64,000 bases of DNA, taken from contig NZ_CAKSNX010000001.1 in assembly GCF_934476685.1 (NCBI RefSeq), forward strand, positions 1 through 64,000. Reading direction: 5' to 3'. A program made the translations under genes and the position numbers. The DNA comes from an uncultured Ruminococcus sp. GTDB taxonomy: Bacteria; Bacillota; Clostridia; Oscillospirales; Ruminococcaceae. Positions within the stretch are counted from its first letter, which is position 1. Each line of letters begins with the position of its first letter. The notes beneath the pieces are model-generated. The model was given only the letters and a program-made list of their open reading frames with translations, made no database searches and was not told the origin of the DNA. Shown piece by piece: positions 17,099-26,301 of the stretch.

Positions 17099-19033
17099 TT
17101 ACTTTTTCTTCTTTGCAACAACAAGTGCGCCGAGTGCCATTACACCTGCTGCCATTGCTGCTGAACCAACACCTGTATTAGGGTTAGCATTTGAAGCATT
17201 GCTGTTTTCGCTCTTGCTGCTTGATGCATTAGAAGATGATGCTGCACTGCTCTTGTTGTCAGAACTTGATGTGCTTGTGCTTGAATTATCAGAAGTGCTG
17301 CTGTCGCTGCCGTAAGCCTTTATAACTACATCAGCCGCAGTTATCTCATAAAGGCCTTCAGCGTCCTTATAGAGCTTTCCGCAGTTCTCACAGGTGTAGT
17401 ATTCGATATTTCCGTCCTCGGTGGCTGTTGCAGCCTTTGCCTCTACCTTCTTGATGATATGTTCATGATCCAGCTTTTCGATGACCTTGCCGTCTGCGAT
17501 CTTTTCACCGCAGCCAAGACAATATGTATCTCCTGTGTAACCCTCAGATGTGGTAGTTGCAGCAACTGCATCTCTGATCTCTGTCTTTCCGTCATGGTTA
17601 TCAGGATCAAGCTCGCCGTATTCAACTCCGCATACTGCACAAACTGCCTTTGAGTGACAAGTTGCTGTACCGCCCTCATGTGCGGATTTATCAATTATGT
17701 TGCCGCAGCCGAATGTACACTCTTTCCAATGGCTCTCGCTGTCTGTTGACCATACATCAGAAGGTGTATGTCCGCCGACAGGGATAACTTCGCCCTTGAT
17801 TATTACTGCATTACAGTCTGTGCATACTGTATCGCCTGTGTATCCCTCTTCCTGACAAGTAGCCTCTTTCTGACCAACTATCTTAACGTTGCCAGAATGG
17901 TTGTCAGGGTCTACTTCGCCATATTCAAAGGTTTCTGTGCCTGCTGCGCCGCAAACCTCACAGCTGTAATAGTAAACTGCTTTATGAGTGCAGTCTGCTT
18001 CTGTGCTGAGGTACTTTGTATCAGTATTTTCAGCTGTAAACTTGTGATCTGCAAGTTCACCGTATTCGTTGCCGCAAACCTCGCAAACTGCCTTTTCTGT
18101 ACAAGTTGCTTTGCCGCCCTTATGCTTTGCAAGCGGAAGTGACTCGTTTTCAGGTGTAGTTTCAGTTACGCCATTCTCATCCTTGAAATACTTTCCGCAA
18201 TCTTCGCAAACATAATATTCATTGTTGCCCTTCTTCGTGCAGGTAGATGCCTTAGCGGCGATCTTCTTCATGGTATGTACATGAGGTATATCTACCGTAA
18301 CTGTACAATCAGCAGTTTTTCCGCCGTCCTCAGTCTTAGCTGTGATAACGGCTGTTCCGTTTGCAACTGCTGTGACCTTACCGTTTACATCTACAACAGC
18401 AACCGACGGATCGCTGCTGATGAATGAAACATTTTTATTTGTCGCATTCGCAGGTGTTACGCTTGGAACTAATGTAAAGCTTTCGCCCTCAGCTTTCAGA
18501 GTTTTCTCAGCAGGTGAAACTGTTATCCCCTCTACTGATACCACAGTTGTTTCAACTGTTACCCAGCCGTCAACAGTAGAAAAATCAACGTTGTCGAAAG
18601 ATGTGTTGAAAACATCATCCTCATCATATGATAAGCTTATAGGGTATGTACCAGCCTCAGCGTCGTCATTGATAGTGAATGTAAGCTCGGCAAGCGTTCC
18701 GTTCGTGGTATTATCTCCGTGAATAGCGTCGCCCCATGAAATAGTAAATGGATCTTTGTTGAGCGGACCAAAAGTCGCTGCCTCAAAATCCTTTACGCTT
18801 GCGTTTTTCAGCGTAAGCGCCTCAGAATCATATTCTGCCTTAACGAGGCAGGAGATAATTCCGGGGTTGTTTGAGATATCGATCGATATGGTCACTTCTT
18901 CTCCTGCTTTGCCCTTTGCATTTGAAACAGAAAAGCTAGGCTCTCCCTCTGCAAATACAGGCAATGCACAACTGTTTGCCAGCAGCAATGACGCTGTCAT
19001 TACCGCCGATAATGTTTTTTTCATTTCGTTCAT
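17099..19033 (-). CDS. Cell-wall-anchored cohesin protein (anchoring scaffoldin-like) with CxxC repeats
   Basis: 644 residues. Signal peptide (1-29); cohesin domain (about 33-158, with NNPGIISCLVKAEYDSEALTL and FGPLNKDPFTISWGDAIHG); a BIG2-like Ig domain (about 165-250); then about 320 residues of zinc-ribbon-like repeats with paired CxxC motifs (CEDCGKYFKDENG, CEVCGNEYGEL, CAVCGVEYGEL, CLGCGEK, CENCGKLYKDAEG); a Ser-rich linker; and a C-terminal sorting signal NPNTG, hydrophobic helix and KKKK. The sortase-type end predicts covalent wall attachment, so its cohesin would be held at the surface to receive a dockerin. Third gene of the operon, 15 bases after the M23 gene whose cohesin is closely similar. 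Confidence 0.88.
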   Translation of the reverse strand: MNEMKKTLSAVMTASLLLANSCALPVFAEGEPSFSVSNAKGKAGEEVTISIDISNNPGIISCLVKAEYDSEALTLKNASVKDFEAATFGPLNKDPFTISWGDAIHGDNTTNGTLAELTFTINDDAEAGTYPISLSYDEDDVFNTSFDNVDFSTVDGWVTVETTVVSVEGITVSPAEKTLKAEGESFTLVPSVTPANATNKNVSFISSDPSVAVVDVNGKVTAVANGTAVITAKTEDGGKTADCTVTVDIPHVHTMKKIAAKASTCTKKGNNEYYVCEDCGKYFKDENGVTETTPENESLPLAKHKGGKATCTEKAVCEVCGNEYGELADHKFTAENTDTKYLSTEADCTHKAVYYYSCEVCGAAGTETFEYGEVDPDNHSGNVKIVGQKEATCQEEGYTGDTVCTDCNAVIIKGEVIPVGGHTPSDVWSTDSESHWKECTFGCGNIIDKSAHEGGTATCHSKAVCAVCGVEYGELDPDNHDGKTEIRDAVAATTTSEGYTGDTYCLGCGEKIADGKVIEKLDHEHIIKKVEAKAATATEDGNIEYYTCENCGKLYKDAEGLYEITAADVVIKAYGSDSSTSDNSSTSTSSSDNKSSAASSSNASSSKSENSNASNANPNTGVGSAAMAAGVMALGALVVAKKKK

Positions 19034-19048
19034 CCTCCATATATTGAT

Positions 19049-21220
19049 TTATTTGAGTACAACATCCCAGCCGTTAAGATACTGCTGAAGTAATGCGTAA
19101 TCTTTCATATTTATTTTGCCGTCCTTGTTTACATCGGCTGCGCTTTCTTCTATTGCTACGTCCCAGTTATTGAGATAACGCTGGAGCTGAGCATAATCCT
19201 TCATATTCACCTTTCCGTCACCGTTTATATCACCTGGTATAGCTGATGAAACAGTTACAGAACCATTTACAGTAGTAAACTCTACGTTCTTGAAGTTCTC
19301 ATCAAAGATCTCTTCCTTGTCATAAGAAACTGTTATAGGGTAATTTCCCTCAGGAGCATCATCCTTCACCTTAAAGGTGAGTTCTGCCAGAATACCGTTG
19401 GTGCTGTTGTTTCCGTGTATAGAGTCACTCCACAGGATAGTGAAAGGATCTTTATTTGTAGGACCGAAGGTCACGTCCTCAAAGCTGCCTGCCGAGGCGC
19501 TTTCCAGAGTAAGCACATCTGAATCATATTCTGCATTAAGTCTTATACTGATTATTCCGGGGTTGTTTTCAAGATAGATCTGTACCTTTATGCTATCGCC
19601 TGCGGCACAGGTCCTTGAAGCGACCTTTATCTGCGGAGCAGTTGATACATAATCGGTATAATTATCCTTATAGCTGTCACCGCAGACTGAGCAGGTATGC
19701 AGGGTATAACCCTTTGCGTCAGCTGTTGCCGCTACGACCTTTGTTGTATAGCTGTGCTGTGTTTTGCTTACCTTTGCAGTTTCAGCAGCACCGCAGATAC
19801 TGCAGGTTCTTGTCTTTATACCTTCCTGAGTACAGGTCGCAGGTGTTGTTACTTTCCATTCAGAAAAACTGTGGGTGCATTCCTTGAGCTTATATCTGAT
19901 CTTTACTGAACTTGCTCCCGAATCCTTCGATGTTACCCAGCCGCTGTTTTTAGTATACTTGTTTGATACTACCTTGACTCTGTCCTGATATGTATTTTCT
20001 TTATACCATGCTCTTGATCTTGCTGAATGAGAACCATATGTACCGTCACAAGTAACGTTAGTCGCACAATAGATCTGATTTCCGCCCGGCCAATTAATAA
20101 AGTAATACGGATGTCCGTTATCATCGCCGAGATATGTCGAAACTACTCTGTCTGCGGCTATCCAGTCATAATGAACAAAATTTCCCGACTGCTCATAATT
20201 TGCCTCGTTGCCTGCTTTCGGACCGCAGAAGTGGTAATAGATAGAGCTTACAAGTATTCTTGAATCAGATGTTGTAAGGTCATAAGCACTTTTATACTGA
20301 CTGCCTGAATTCTGCCATTCGGTCTTTACTGTGCCTGCATTCGTCCAGTCTGAGCCAGGCGAAGTAGTCTGTATCTTTTCATAATAGTTGTTGTACTGTA
20401 TCGTATACTTATCGGAAGAAATTCCTGTCGGCAGATTATCGCAGTAATACCAGCCGTCATCATTTTTCTTCGGCGGATCAACATATGTGTCCTTATAGCT
20501 GTTTCCGCAGACTGAACAGGTATGAATAGTATAGCCCTTTTCAGTTGTTGTCGGTGCAACAACTTTATTTACATATGAATGTCCTTTTGCAGGTATAGTT
20601 TCTGTATAAGAACTACCGCAGGAGCAGGTATATGTTCTTACACCTGCCGCTGTACAAGTCGGCTGTGTTGTAACAGCTGATGAATAGCTGTGTGTATGAG
20701 CCGATGTATAGATGTAGCTCTCTTTTTCAGGGTCTATACCACTTTCATACCAATACTTGCCGTATGAAATACCAAAATGCAGGTGATTTCCTGTCGAGTT
20801 TCCAGTAGTTCCGACCTTTCCTATTTTTTGTCCTGCACTTACATATGCACCGTAATGCACCTCGCTCGGCACACTGTTTGCCTGCATATGGGCGTACTGA
20901 TAAACTCTGCCGTCATCACCGTTGATTACCAGTCCAGTACCAAATCCGTGACAATCATTCTCATACGGGTAATGCTGATCGGGACAAAGATAGATCGTAA
21001 CGACAGTGCCGCCGCAAGCAGCGATAACATCTGCTCCGCCGATAGAGCCGTCGCTTATATCTATCGCATTTCCATTATGCATACCCTGACTCAGTCTTGT
21101 ATGACCCGGAACAGGCCAGTATATCGAACCCGCTGCGTCAGCTGTGATACCTGACATAGCTGCTGATGTACTCAGTGCCATTATCAAACCGGTGACAAGA
21201 CTCAACAATCGTTTTTTCAT
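19049..21220 (-). CDS. Secreted M23 peptidase with CxxC repeats, cohesin and dockerin
   Basis: 723 residues. Signal peptide (1-30), then an M23/LytM peptidase domain (about 33-165) with H48, D54, H111 and the HLHFG motif (H147, H149) that bind zinc. Two CxxC repeat modules (about 172-250 and 450-525) flank a domain of unknown family (about 255-440). A cohesin domain (about 535-655, NNPGIISIRLNAEYDSDVLTL) and a C-terminal dockerin (about 663-723) with two calcium loops, GDINGDGKVNMKDYAQL and DVNKDGKINMKDYALL, follow. It can therefore bind and be bound: an adaptor scaffoldin that also carries a potential peptidoglycan endopeptidase. Spacing in the first metal motif (His to Asp six residues) is longer than usual, so activity is not certain. 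Second gene of the operon. Confidence 0.88.
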   Translation of the reverse strand: MKKRLLSLVTGLIMALSTSAAMSGITADAAGSIYWPVPGHTRLSQGMHNGNAIDISDGSIGGADVIAACGGTVVTIYLCPDQHYPYENDCHGFGTGLVINGDDGRVYQYAHMQANSVPSEVHYGAYVSAGQKIGKVGTTGNSTGNHLHFGISYGKYWYESGIDPEKESYIYTSAHTHSYSSAVTTQPTCTAAGVRTYTCSCGSSYTETIPAKGHSYVNKVVAPTTTEKGYTIHTCSVCGNSYKDTYVDPPKKNDDGWYYCDNLPTGISSDKYTIQYNNYYEKIQTTSPGSDWTNAGTVKTEWQNSGSQYKSAYDLTTSDSRILVSSIYYHFCGPKAGNEANYEQSGNFVHYDWIAADRVVSTYLGDDNGHPYYFINWPGGNQIYCATNVTCDGTYGSHSARSRAWYKENTYQDRVKVVSNKYTKNSGWVTSKDSGASSVKIRYKLKECTHSFSEWKVTTPATCTQEGIKTRTCSICGAAETAKVSKTQHSYTTKVVAATADAKGYTLHTCSVCGDSYKDNYTDYVSTAPQIKVASRTCAAGDSIKVQIYLENNPGIISIRLNAEYDSDVLTLESASAGSFEDVTFGPTNKDPFTILWSDSIHGNNSTNGILAELTFKVKDDAPEGNYPITVSYDKEEIFDENFKNVEFTTVNGSVTVSSAIPGDINGDGKVNMKDYAQLQRYLNNWDVAIEESAADVNKDGKINMKDYALLQQYLNGWDVVLK

Positions 21221-21263
21221 AAAACCAACCTCCTATATTATTTTTTTAGTTAAGCGCTTATAC

Positions 21264-24200
21264 TTATTTCAGTACAACGTCCCAGCCGTTTAGATACTGC
21301 TGAAGCAAAGCGTAATCCTTCATATTTACCTTGCCGTCGCCGTTTACATCTGCTGCGTCCTCAGCAATGCTTACGTCCCAGCCGTTTAGATACTGCTGGA
21401 GCAGGGCAAGATCCTTCATATTTACCTTTCCGTCACCGCTGGTGTCGCCCGAAACGGCCTCTTCCGATTTGGCAACAAAGGTTATTCCCTTTTCCTCCGC
21501 ATAGGTCTGCGGATATGTGTCTGCATATCCGATAAAGGTCATCTTTCTCGGATATGAAAAAGCGTCGGACGCGATCTCGGTCACATTCTTGCCAATGTCA
21601 ACTTCTTTAAGTGAAGTATTCTCGCCGAATGCCTTGCTGCCGATATTTTTTACAGAGGCAGGAAGCTTTACATTTGTAAGCTCATAGCAATATCTGAATG
21701 CCTCAGACGGGATAGTTTCCAGCTTTCTGCCGAGAGTCAGACTTTCAAGTGATTCGCAGCCTGAAAATGCGCCCGTACCGATCTTTTTCACGCTGTCGGG
21801 GATAACAGCGTTTTTAGCTGAACTGCAATTTTTAAATGCTTCGCTGCCCACTTCTTTCACCTTGCTTGGCAGTATGATATCTGTCAGCGAAGTACAGTCA
21901 TAGAAAGCTGAACCTTCAATGAGTTCCAACGGCTTGCTCCACTCAACGGTTTTAAGAGATTTACAGCCATAGAACGCTTCTCCTCTGATGTACTGCACAG
22001 AGGACGGCAGCTTTATGCTTTCAAGAGATGAACAGTTGTAGAATGTTCCATAATTAATGTTGATCCTGCCCTCAGGAAGTACCGCTGATCTCAATGATGT
22101 ACAGTTTTTAAATATATCTGTGTACATATCGGTAACAGATGAAGGAACTACTATATCCAATAGATTAATACAATCTCTAAAAGCACAAGTTCCTATTACT
22201 ACCATCGTACTAGGTATCGTTATATTAACCAAGCCTGTACACTTATCGAATAAATATGGTGCAATATTAGTTGTACCTTCTTCAAAATTCACGTTGCTCA
22301 AATTAATGCAATTACTAAAAGGTCCTGACGATCCATCAGTATTTTTTAAGCCTTTCGGAATTGTAATACTTGTTAAACTCTCACAATTAGCAAATGCATT
22401 TCCGCCTATTGTTGTAAGAGCTTTAGGTAAATTCACCTGTGACAAACTAGTACAATTTTCAAATGCGCTACCATATATAGCCTCTATCGTATCAGGTATA
22501 TATATGCTTTTCAATTTTTTACAATCTACAAAAACTCTATTTTTAATAAGAGTCAATGAATCCGAAAGTACTACGCTTTCCAAATTCCCACAACCATAGA
22601 ATGTACCTACGCCCATATCAGTTACGGTATCAGGTATAACTATACTCTTTAATCCATAACAATCCTGAAAAAGAAAATCTTCAATAAAAACCGTTCCTTT
22701 TGCAAATGTAACATTCTCTAAATTATCGCAATCTGAAAAAGGTCCCGTCCAATATCCACCGATTCCACTTAAACCTGTATCTCTCAATGTTTTTGGAATC
22801 TCTATGCTGGTAATACTATCACAGTTGTTAAACGCTCTTACATCTAAAAACACTAATTTGGGGGACAACTTCACATCAGCGAGTGACAAACAATCTTCAA
22901 ATGCTTCTCTACCTATTGAGGTCACAGAATCAGGAAAACTTACAGCTTTTAAATTCTTGCATTGCCTAAATGCGCCAGCCTCCACAGTGGTTACAGTATC
23001 AGGTATCGACACATTTTCCAATCCTGTGCAATATTGGAATAAGTACGCAACAATAGTTGTTGTTCCATTTTCAAACGTTGCCGTTTTTAGATTATCACAT
23101 TCTGCAAAAGCACCTGTTATTGACTGTGCAAACTCATTTGTATTAGTATTTTCTAATTTTTTAGGTATTAGTATAGAACTTAACTTTTTACAGTTAGCGA
23201 AAGCTCTATTATTTAGTATTTTTAAATTATCAGATAAATCTACCTTGGTTAAATTGCTGCAATTTTCAAACGCAGCATAACCGATCTCAGTTATACTGTC
23301 AGCCATTGAAACTGACTTTATTATATTGTTTTCCTCAAATGCCTCTTTACCGATTCCAACGACTTTATATCCGTCAATGGTTTCAGGGATAGTTATATCC
23401 GAAACATTTCCGCTCCAGCCTGTGATTATTGCGGCTGTGCTGTCATTTTCAAGGGTCTCATACTCAAAAATGCTGTAAGGTTCAACATTTTTTCCGCCGC
23501 CCATGCCGTCATTATAAGCTATCGGGTCTGAATAATACGAATTGTAATCATCATTCCAAGGCAGGAACTTTTCGATTTCAAGACCTCTTGTACAAGTTCT
23601 TACCTCAGCGCCGTCCTCCCAATGGTGATATTCTTTCAGAGGGCTGTTGCGCTCATTGTATATTTCCCATGTCTTTCCGAATTTCTTTTTTACAGCGCCT
23701 AAAGTGAATTCCGCCTGCGCACCGCAGTTAGCATAAAGATATTTTGACAAAGTAATACAGTCTACCGGCTTTTGTCCGTCAAAATAAAGTTTTTCAGCCT
23801 TTGTGAAGTTCAAGCCTGCGCCTGCCCATACTTTACCGCTGAAACAAGGCAGCTTTATACTGAACCCCGCTGTTATGCCTGTCATAAGATTTACACGGGT
23901 TTCGGACGTAACTCCCTTATTATCAAGTTTGCCGTATGTCTGTATACTGCTTCCCTTGTAATATTTCATACCGGTTTCAAAACTGCCGTTCCAAGAAACC
24001 GTGAATTTTCCTTCGCAGGCTATATTGACATAAAGTCCTGCATAGCCCAGTCCGGGTATCTCACCGCCGCCAAGGAATACTTTATATCCGTCGCCTGAGG
24101 TAAGATCAGCGCTCAGCGACGCACTCAGGTCAATATCTCCTGTGATAGAAATATCAGCCTTTGTGTCTGAAATATCCTGATGAAGCTGGAGATTTGATAT

Positions 24201-24809
24201 TCCCGCTGTAACATTTACTGTGACAGCATCGCCCAGCTGAACTTTTTTGTTTGCTATTGTGATCGAGTCCGCAATGCCGGTACTTGACGCACCGCTGTTT
24301 TCAACAGAAACTATTTCAAATCCCTCTGCAGGCTGGAAGTATGAAAGATCAAGATCTGTGTCTTCATAAACGTCCATACTTGTTATTGCTTCGGACGTAT
24401 CGGCGTCTGAAACAGATATTGATGTTACATCTCCGCTTTTATCAACATCTTCCGCCACATAGACCGACGGTACACCAGCCTCAAATACCGCAAAGGTATC
24501 GCCCTCAGAAATGACCTCAGGGCAGTCTGTTATCGTGACTACATCATCAGTCACAGACAACTGTGTATCCTCAGGTATCTGAACAACATCATCTGCAAAC
24601 TCATATGTACTGTGATATTCCCTGTCAGATCCTGACTGGTTTTCTTCTGATTCTTCTTCCATACTCTCAACTTCGATGAGAGATGTATCTTCCGCAGTTT
24701 CTGCGCTGGCTGTAAATGTTTTTCCATTCAGACAGCTACCTGCCGGCAAAGCGGCATCAAACAATATTGCAACAGCTGCGATCAGCGACAAAAAGCGCTT
24801 GTTTTTCAT
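21264..24809 (-). CDS. BspA-like leucine-rich-repeat surface protein with dockerin
   Basis: 1181 residues. Signal peptide (about 1-36), a Glu/Asp-rich stretch, a beta-rich N-terminal region (about 90-450), then about 25 LRR_5 (BspA) repeats of the form 'IPDSVTSIGREAFEDCLSL' spanning about 460-1105. The C-terminus is a two-loop dockerin (about 1118-1181): SGDGKVNMKDLALL and DVNGDGKVNMKDYALL. LRR_5 proteins usually act in binding to host or other surface ligands. The dockerin would attach it non-covalently to a cohesin, for example those encoded by the next two genes. First gene of the operon; 43 bases separate it from the M23 gene. The middle repeats (about 22150-23300) are more AT-rich than the ends, hinting at recombination or repeat shuffling. 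Confidence 0.88.
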   Translation of the reverse strand: MKNKRFLSLIAAVAILFDAALPAGSCLNGKTFTASAETAEDTSLIEVESMEEESEENQSGSDREYHSTYEFADDVVQIPEDTQLSVTDDVVTITDCPEVISEGDTFAVFEAGVPSVYVAEDVDKSGDVTSISVSDADTSEAITSMDVYEDTDLDLSYFQPAEGFEIVSVENSGASSTGIADSITIANKKVQLGDAVTVNVTAGISNLQLHQDISDTKADISITGDIDLSASLSADLTSGDGYKVFLGGGEIPGLGYAGLYVNIACEGKFTVSWNGSFETGMKYYKGSSIQTYGKLDNKGVTSETRVNLMTGITAGFSIKLPCFSGKVWAGAGLNFTKAEKLYFDGQKPVDCITLSKYLYANCGAQAEFTLGAVKKKFGKTWEIYNERNSPLKEYHHWEDGAEVRTCTRGLEIEKFLPWNDDYNSYYSDPIAYNDGMGGGKNVEPYSIFEYETLENDSTAAIITGWSGNVSDITIPETIDGYKVVGIGKEAFEENNIIKSVSMADSITEIGYAAFENCSNLTKVDLSDNLKILNNRAFANCKKLSSILIPKKLENTNTNEFAQSITGAFAECDNLKTATFENGTTTIVAYLFQYCTGLENVSIPDTVTTVEAGAFRQCKNLKAVSFPDSVTSIGREAFEDCLSLADVKLSPKLVFLDVRAFNNCDSITSIEIPKTLRDTGLSGIGGYWTGPFSDCDNLENVTFAKGTVFIEDFLFQDCYGLKSIVIPDTVTDMGVGTFYGCGNLESVVLSDSLTLIKNRVFVDCKKLKSIYIPDTIEAIYGSAFENCTSLSQVNLPKALTTIGGNAFANCESLTSITIPKGLKNTDGSSGPFSNCINLSNVNFEEGTTNIAPYLFDKCTGLVNITIPSTMVVIGTCAFRDCINLLDIVVPSSVTDMYTDIFKNCTSLRSAVLPEGRININYGTFYNCSSLESIKLPSSVQYIRGEAFYGCKSLKTVEWSKPLELIEGSAFYDCTSLTDIILPSKVKEVGSEAFKNCSSAKNAVIPDSVKKIGTGAFSGCESLESLTLGRKLETIPSEAFRYCYELTNVKLPASVKNIGSKAFGENTSLKEVDIGKNVTEIASDAFSYPRKMTFIGYADTYPQTYAEEKGITFVAKSEEAVSGDTSGDGKVNMKDLALLQQYLNGWDVSIAEDAADVNGDGKVNMKDYALLQQYLNGWDVVLK

Positions 24810-24856
24810 ACATATCCCCCTTAATTCAGAATAAATTATAATTATGCATTTTATTC

Positions 24857-24881
24857 TGTCTTATATTATATCACTATAAGA
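24857..24881 (-). repeat. Left inverted recombination site of the putative switch
   Basis: Read on the minus strand: arm TCTTATA (24881-24875), 9-base spacer GTGATATAA, arm TATAAGA (24865-24859), then CA. Arms are perfect inverted repeats, as in tyrosine recombinase core sites. 23 of 25 bases match the plus-strand site at 26285-26309. Confidence 0.65.
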
Positions 24882-24893
24882 AAACTCGTCCGT
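24865..24893 (-). promoter_or_regulatory. Promoter of the LRR-M23-cohesin operon (weak in this orientation)
   Basis: Minus strand extended -10 TGATATAAT (TATAAT at 24870-24865). At 17 bases upstream stands ACGGAC (24893-24888), a poor -35. The -10 lies within the left recombination site, 56 bases before the ATG of the LRR gene. Confidence 0.55.
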
Positions 24894-24940
24894 TTTCCCT
24901 TTGAAATCGGTGTGTTTTTCAGTTTAATGACCATAATTCT

Positions 24941-24955
24941 GACCATAAACAGCAG
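24941..24955 (+). repeat. GACCATAAA-type direct repeat, copy 1
   Basis: GACCATAAACAGCAG, matching 26133-26147 at 13 of 15 bases in direct orientation; a further GACCATAA half copy starts at 24929. The two full copies closely flank the recombinase gene. Could be accessory recombinase-binding sites or remnants of att sites. Confidence 0.4.
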
Positions 24956-24963
24956 AAAAAAAG

Positions 24964-26073
24964 CTATACGCAGGCATAAAGTTTTTCAAGCTGTTTCCTC
25001 TTCATATCCATACTGGAATGTACATATCTGTCCAAAGTTATCTTGACGCTGGAATGGCCAAGTATCTCGCTGACGGTCTTTACATCTATACCCAGCCTTA
25101 TACACTCTGTCGCAAATGTATGGCGCAGGACATGAAAATTTTTATACGGAACATCTATGCTCTTTAAAAAAGCCTTGTATTTCGTCTGATACGATCTCGG
25201 TTCTATATACCGCTTTGCGCCTGTCAGAAAATAACACTCTGGCTTTATACGAACCTTTGATTTTTTCAGTTCATTCATAATAAACGGCGGTATAGGTATA
25301 TCACGGATAGATTTTGCGCTTTTCGGAGCTTCTATTATTACAATGGTCTTTGGACTTTCATTATTCGGATTTTTTATCCGCTGGAGCGTTTTTCTTACAT
25401 GAATAACGCTTTCGTTCACATCAATGTTTTCCCATTTCAACGCACATATTTCACCTATGCGAAGTCCCGTATAAAGGCATAACAGTATGCCCAGCTTTAT
25501 ATGGTCACTGCATAATGCACTTTTATATATTTTCTCCATCTCCTCATTTGAAAACACCTCTATTTCCCTATATTCCGATTTGGGGAGAGATATATTTTCG
25601 GCTGGGTTTTCCAGTCCGTATTCTGACTTTGCGTAGGCGAATACAGATCTTATTATCATAAAAACAGCCTGTACACTTTTCGGCGACAGAGGTCTGCCGT
25701 TTTCTCCTCCGCCGTTAAGAAGATACGTCATATGACTGCTCAGCATATTTGACGTTATTCTCTCAGCAGGCATATTATCAAATGCTGCTGAGATATGATT
25801 TTTGTACATTGTCCTGTAAGTCACATAGGTGGAAAGCTTTATACTGTTTTTACGGTTTTCAAGCCACAGATGAAATAATTCAGACATTGTGACCGGATTG
25901 CTCCTCGGAAGCATATCTGCTTTTGCCAGCTGTAATTTCTGCGAACATTCAAGATAACTTCTGGCATAAACAGATAAATATTTCGTTTTTCCATTATTCT
26001 TAAAGCCGCACATATATCTCCCCTCCCAGCGGCCGTCCTTGCGTTTAAATATGTTTTCTCCTCGTCTTGACAT
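24964..26073 (-). CDS. Tyrosine recombinase / site-specific integrase
   Basis: 369 residues. N-terminal AP2-like DNA-binding domain (about 5-50, GRWEGRYMCGFKNNGKTKYLS), SAM-like core-binding domain (about 63-160) and catalytic domain with R205 (TGLRIGE), H314 and R317 (HVLRHTFA), H340 (LGHSS) and Y350 (LDRYVHSS): the full tyrosine recombinase set. It stands alone, without excisionase, relaxase or phage genes, inside a pair of inverted sites. I infer that it is a DNA invertase acting on those sites; a small remnant integrative element is the alternative. Ribosome binding site CAGGAGG, ATG start. Confidence 0.93.
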   Translation of the reverse strand: MSRRGENIFKRKDGRWEGRYMCGFKNNGKTKYLSVYARSYLECSQKLQLAKADMLPRSNPVTMSELFHLWLENRKNSIKLSTYVTYRTMYKNHISAAFDNMPAERITSNMLSSHMTYLLNGGGENGRPLSPKSVQAVFMIIRSVFAYAKSEYGLENPAENISLPKSEYREIEVFSNEEMEKIYKSALCSDHIKLGILLCLYTGLRIGEICALKWENIDVNESVIHVRKTLQRIKNPNNESPKTIVIIEAPKSAKSIRDIPIPPFIMNELKKSKVRIKPECYFLTGAKRYIEPRSYQTKYKAFLKSIDVPYKNFHVLRHTFATECIRLGIDVKTVSEILGHSSVKITLDRYVHSSMDMKRKQLEKLYACV

Positions 26074-26103
26074 AGCGATACCTCCTGTTAAGAATATATT
26101 TTT

Positions 26104-26117
26104 ATAGTGTACACTAT
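26104..26117. promoter_or_regulatory. Perfect palindrome before the recombinase gene
   Basis: ATAGTGTACACTAT is a perfect 14-base palindrome 31 bases before the recombinase start codon. It shares TATAGTG with the recombination sites, so it may be an operator or an extra recombinase-binding site that regulates its own expression. Confidence 0.45.
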
Positions 26118-26132
26118 CCTGACAAGAAATCC

Positions 26133-26147
26133 GACCATAAATAGCGG
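26133..26147 (+). repeat. GACCATAAA-type direct repeat, copy 2
   Basis: GACCATAAATAGCGG, partner of 24941-24955 (13/15). Confidence 0.4.
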
Positions 26148-26272
26148 GATTAAAGCGCCAGCATAGGTGTATGTTTTAAATTATAGGATATTTTATATAA
26201 AATCACTTAACTAAACCAGTCATTTTGTACAAAAAGGATAATATTTTTTGTCAGTTTTAGTTAATCTGAGAA

Positions 26273-26301
26273 TTGATATTTACATCTTATAGTGATATAT
26301 T
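26273..26301 (+). promoter_or_regulatory. Outward promoter spanning the right recombination site
   Basis: TTGATA (26273-26278), 17-base spacer, TATATT (26296-26301). The -35 is inside the putative invertible segment and the -10 inside the recombination site. In this orientation it fires rightwards into the metE leader; after inversion the same -35 would pair with the TATAAT of the left site. Confidence 0.55.

Noticed and set aside
22057..23280. Two open frames opposite the LRR gene.
   Set aside because: The repeat periodicity on the minus strand is that of a real BspA protein; the plus-strand frames lack starts with ribosome binding sites.
24964..26073. Recombinase as part of a prophage or conjugative element.
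   Set aside because: No phage, relaxase, excisionase or cargo genes on either side; flanking genes are ordinary chromosomal genes.
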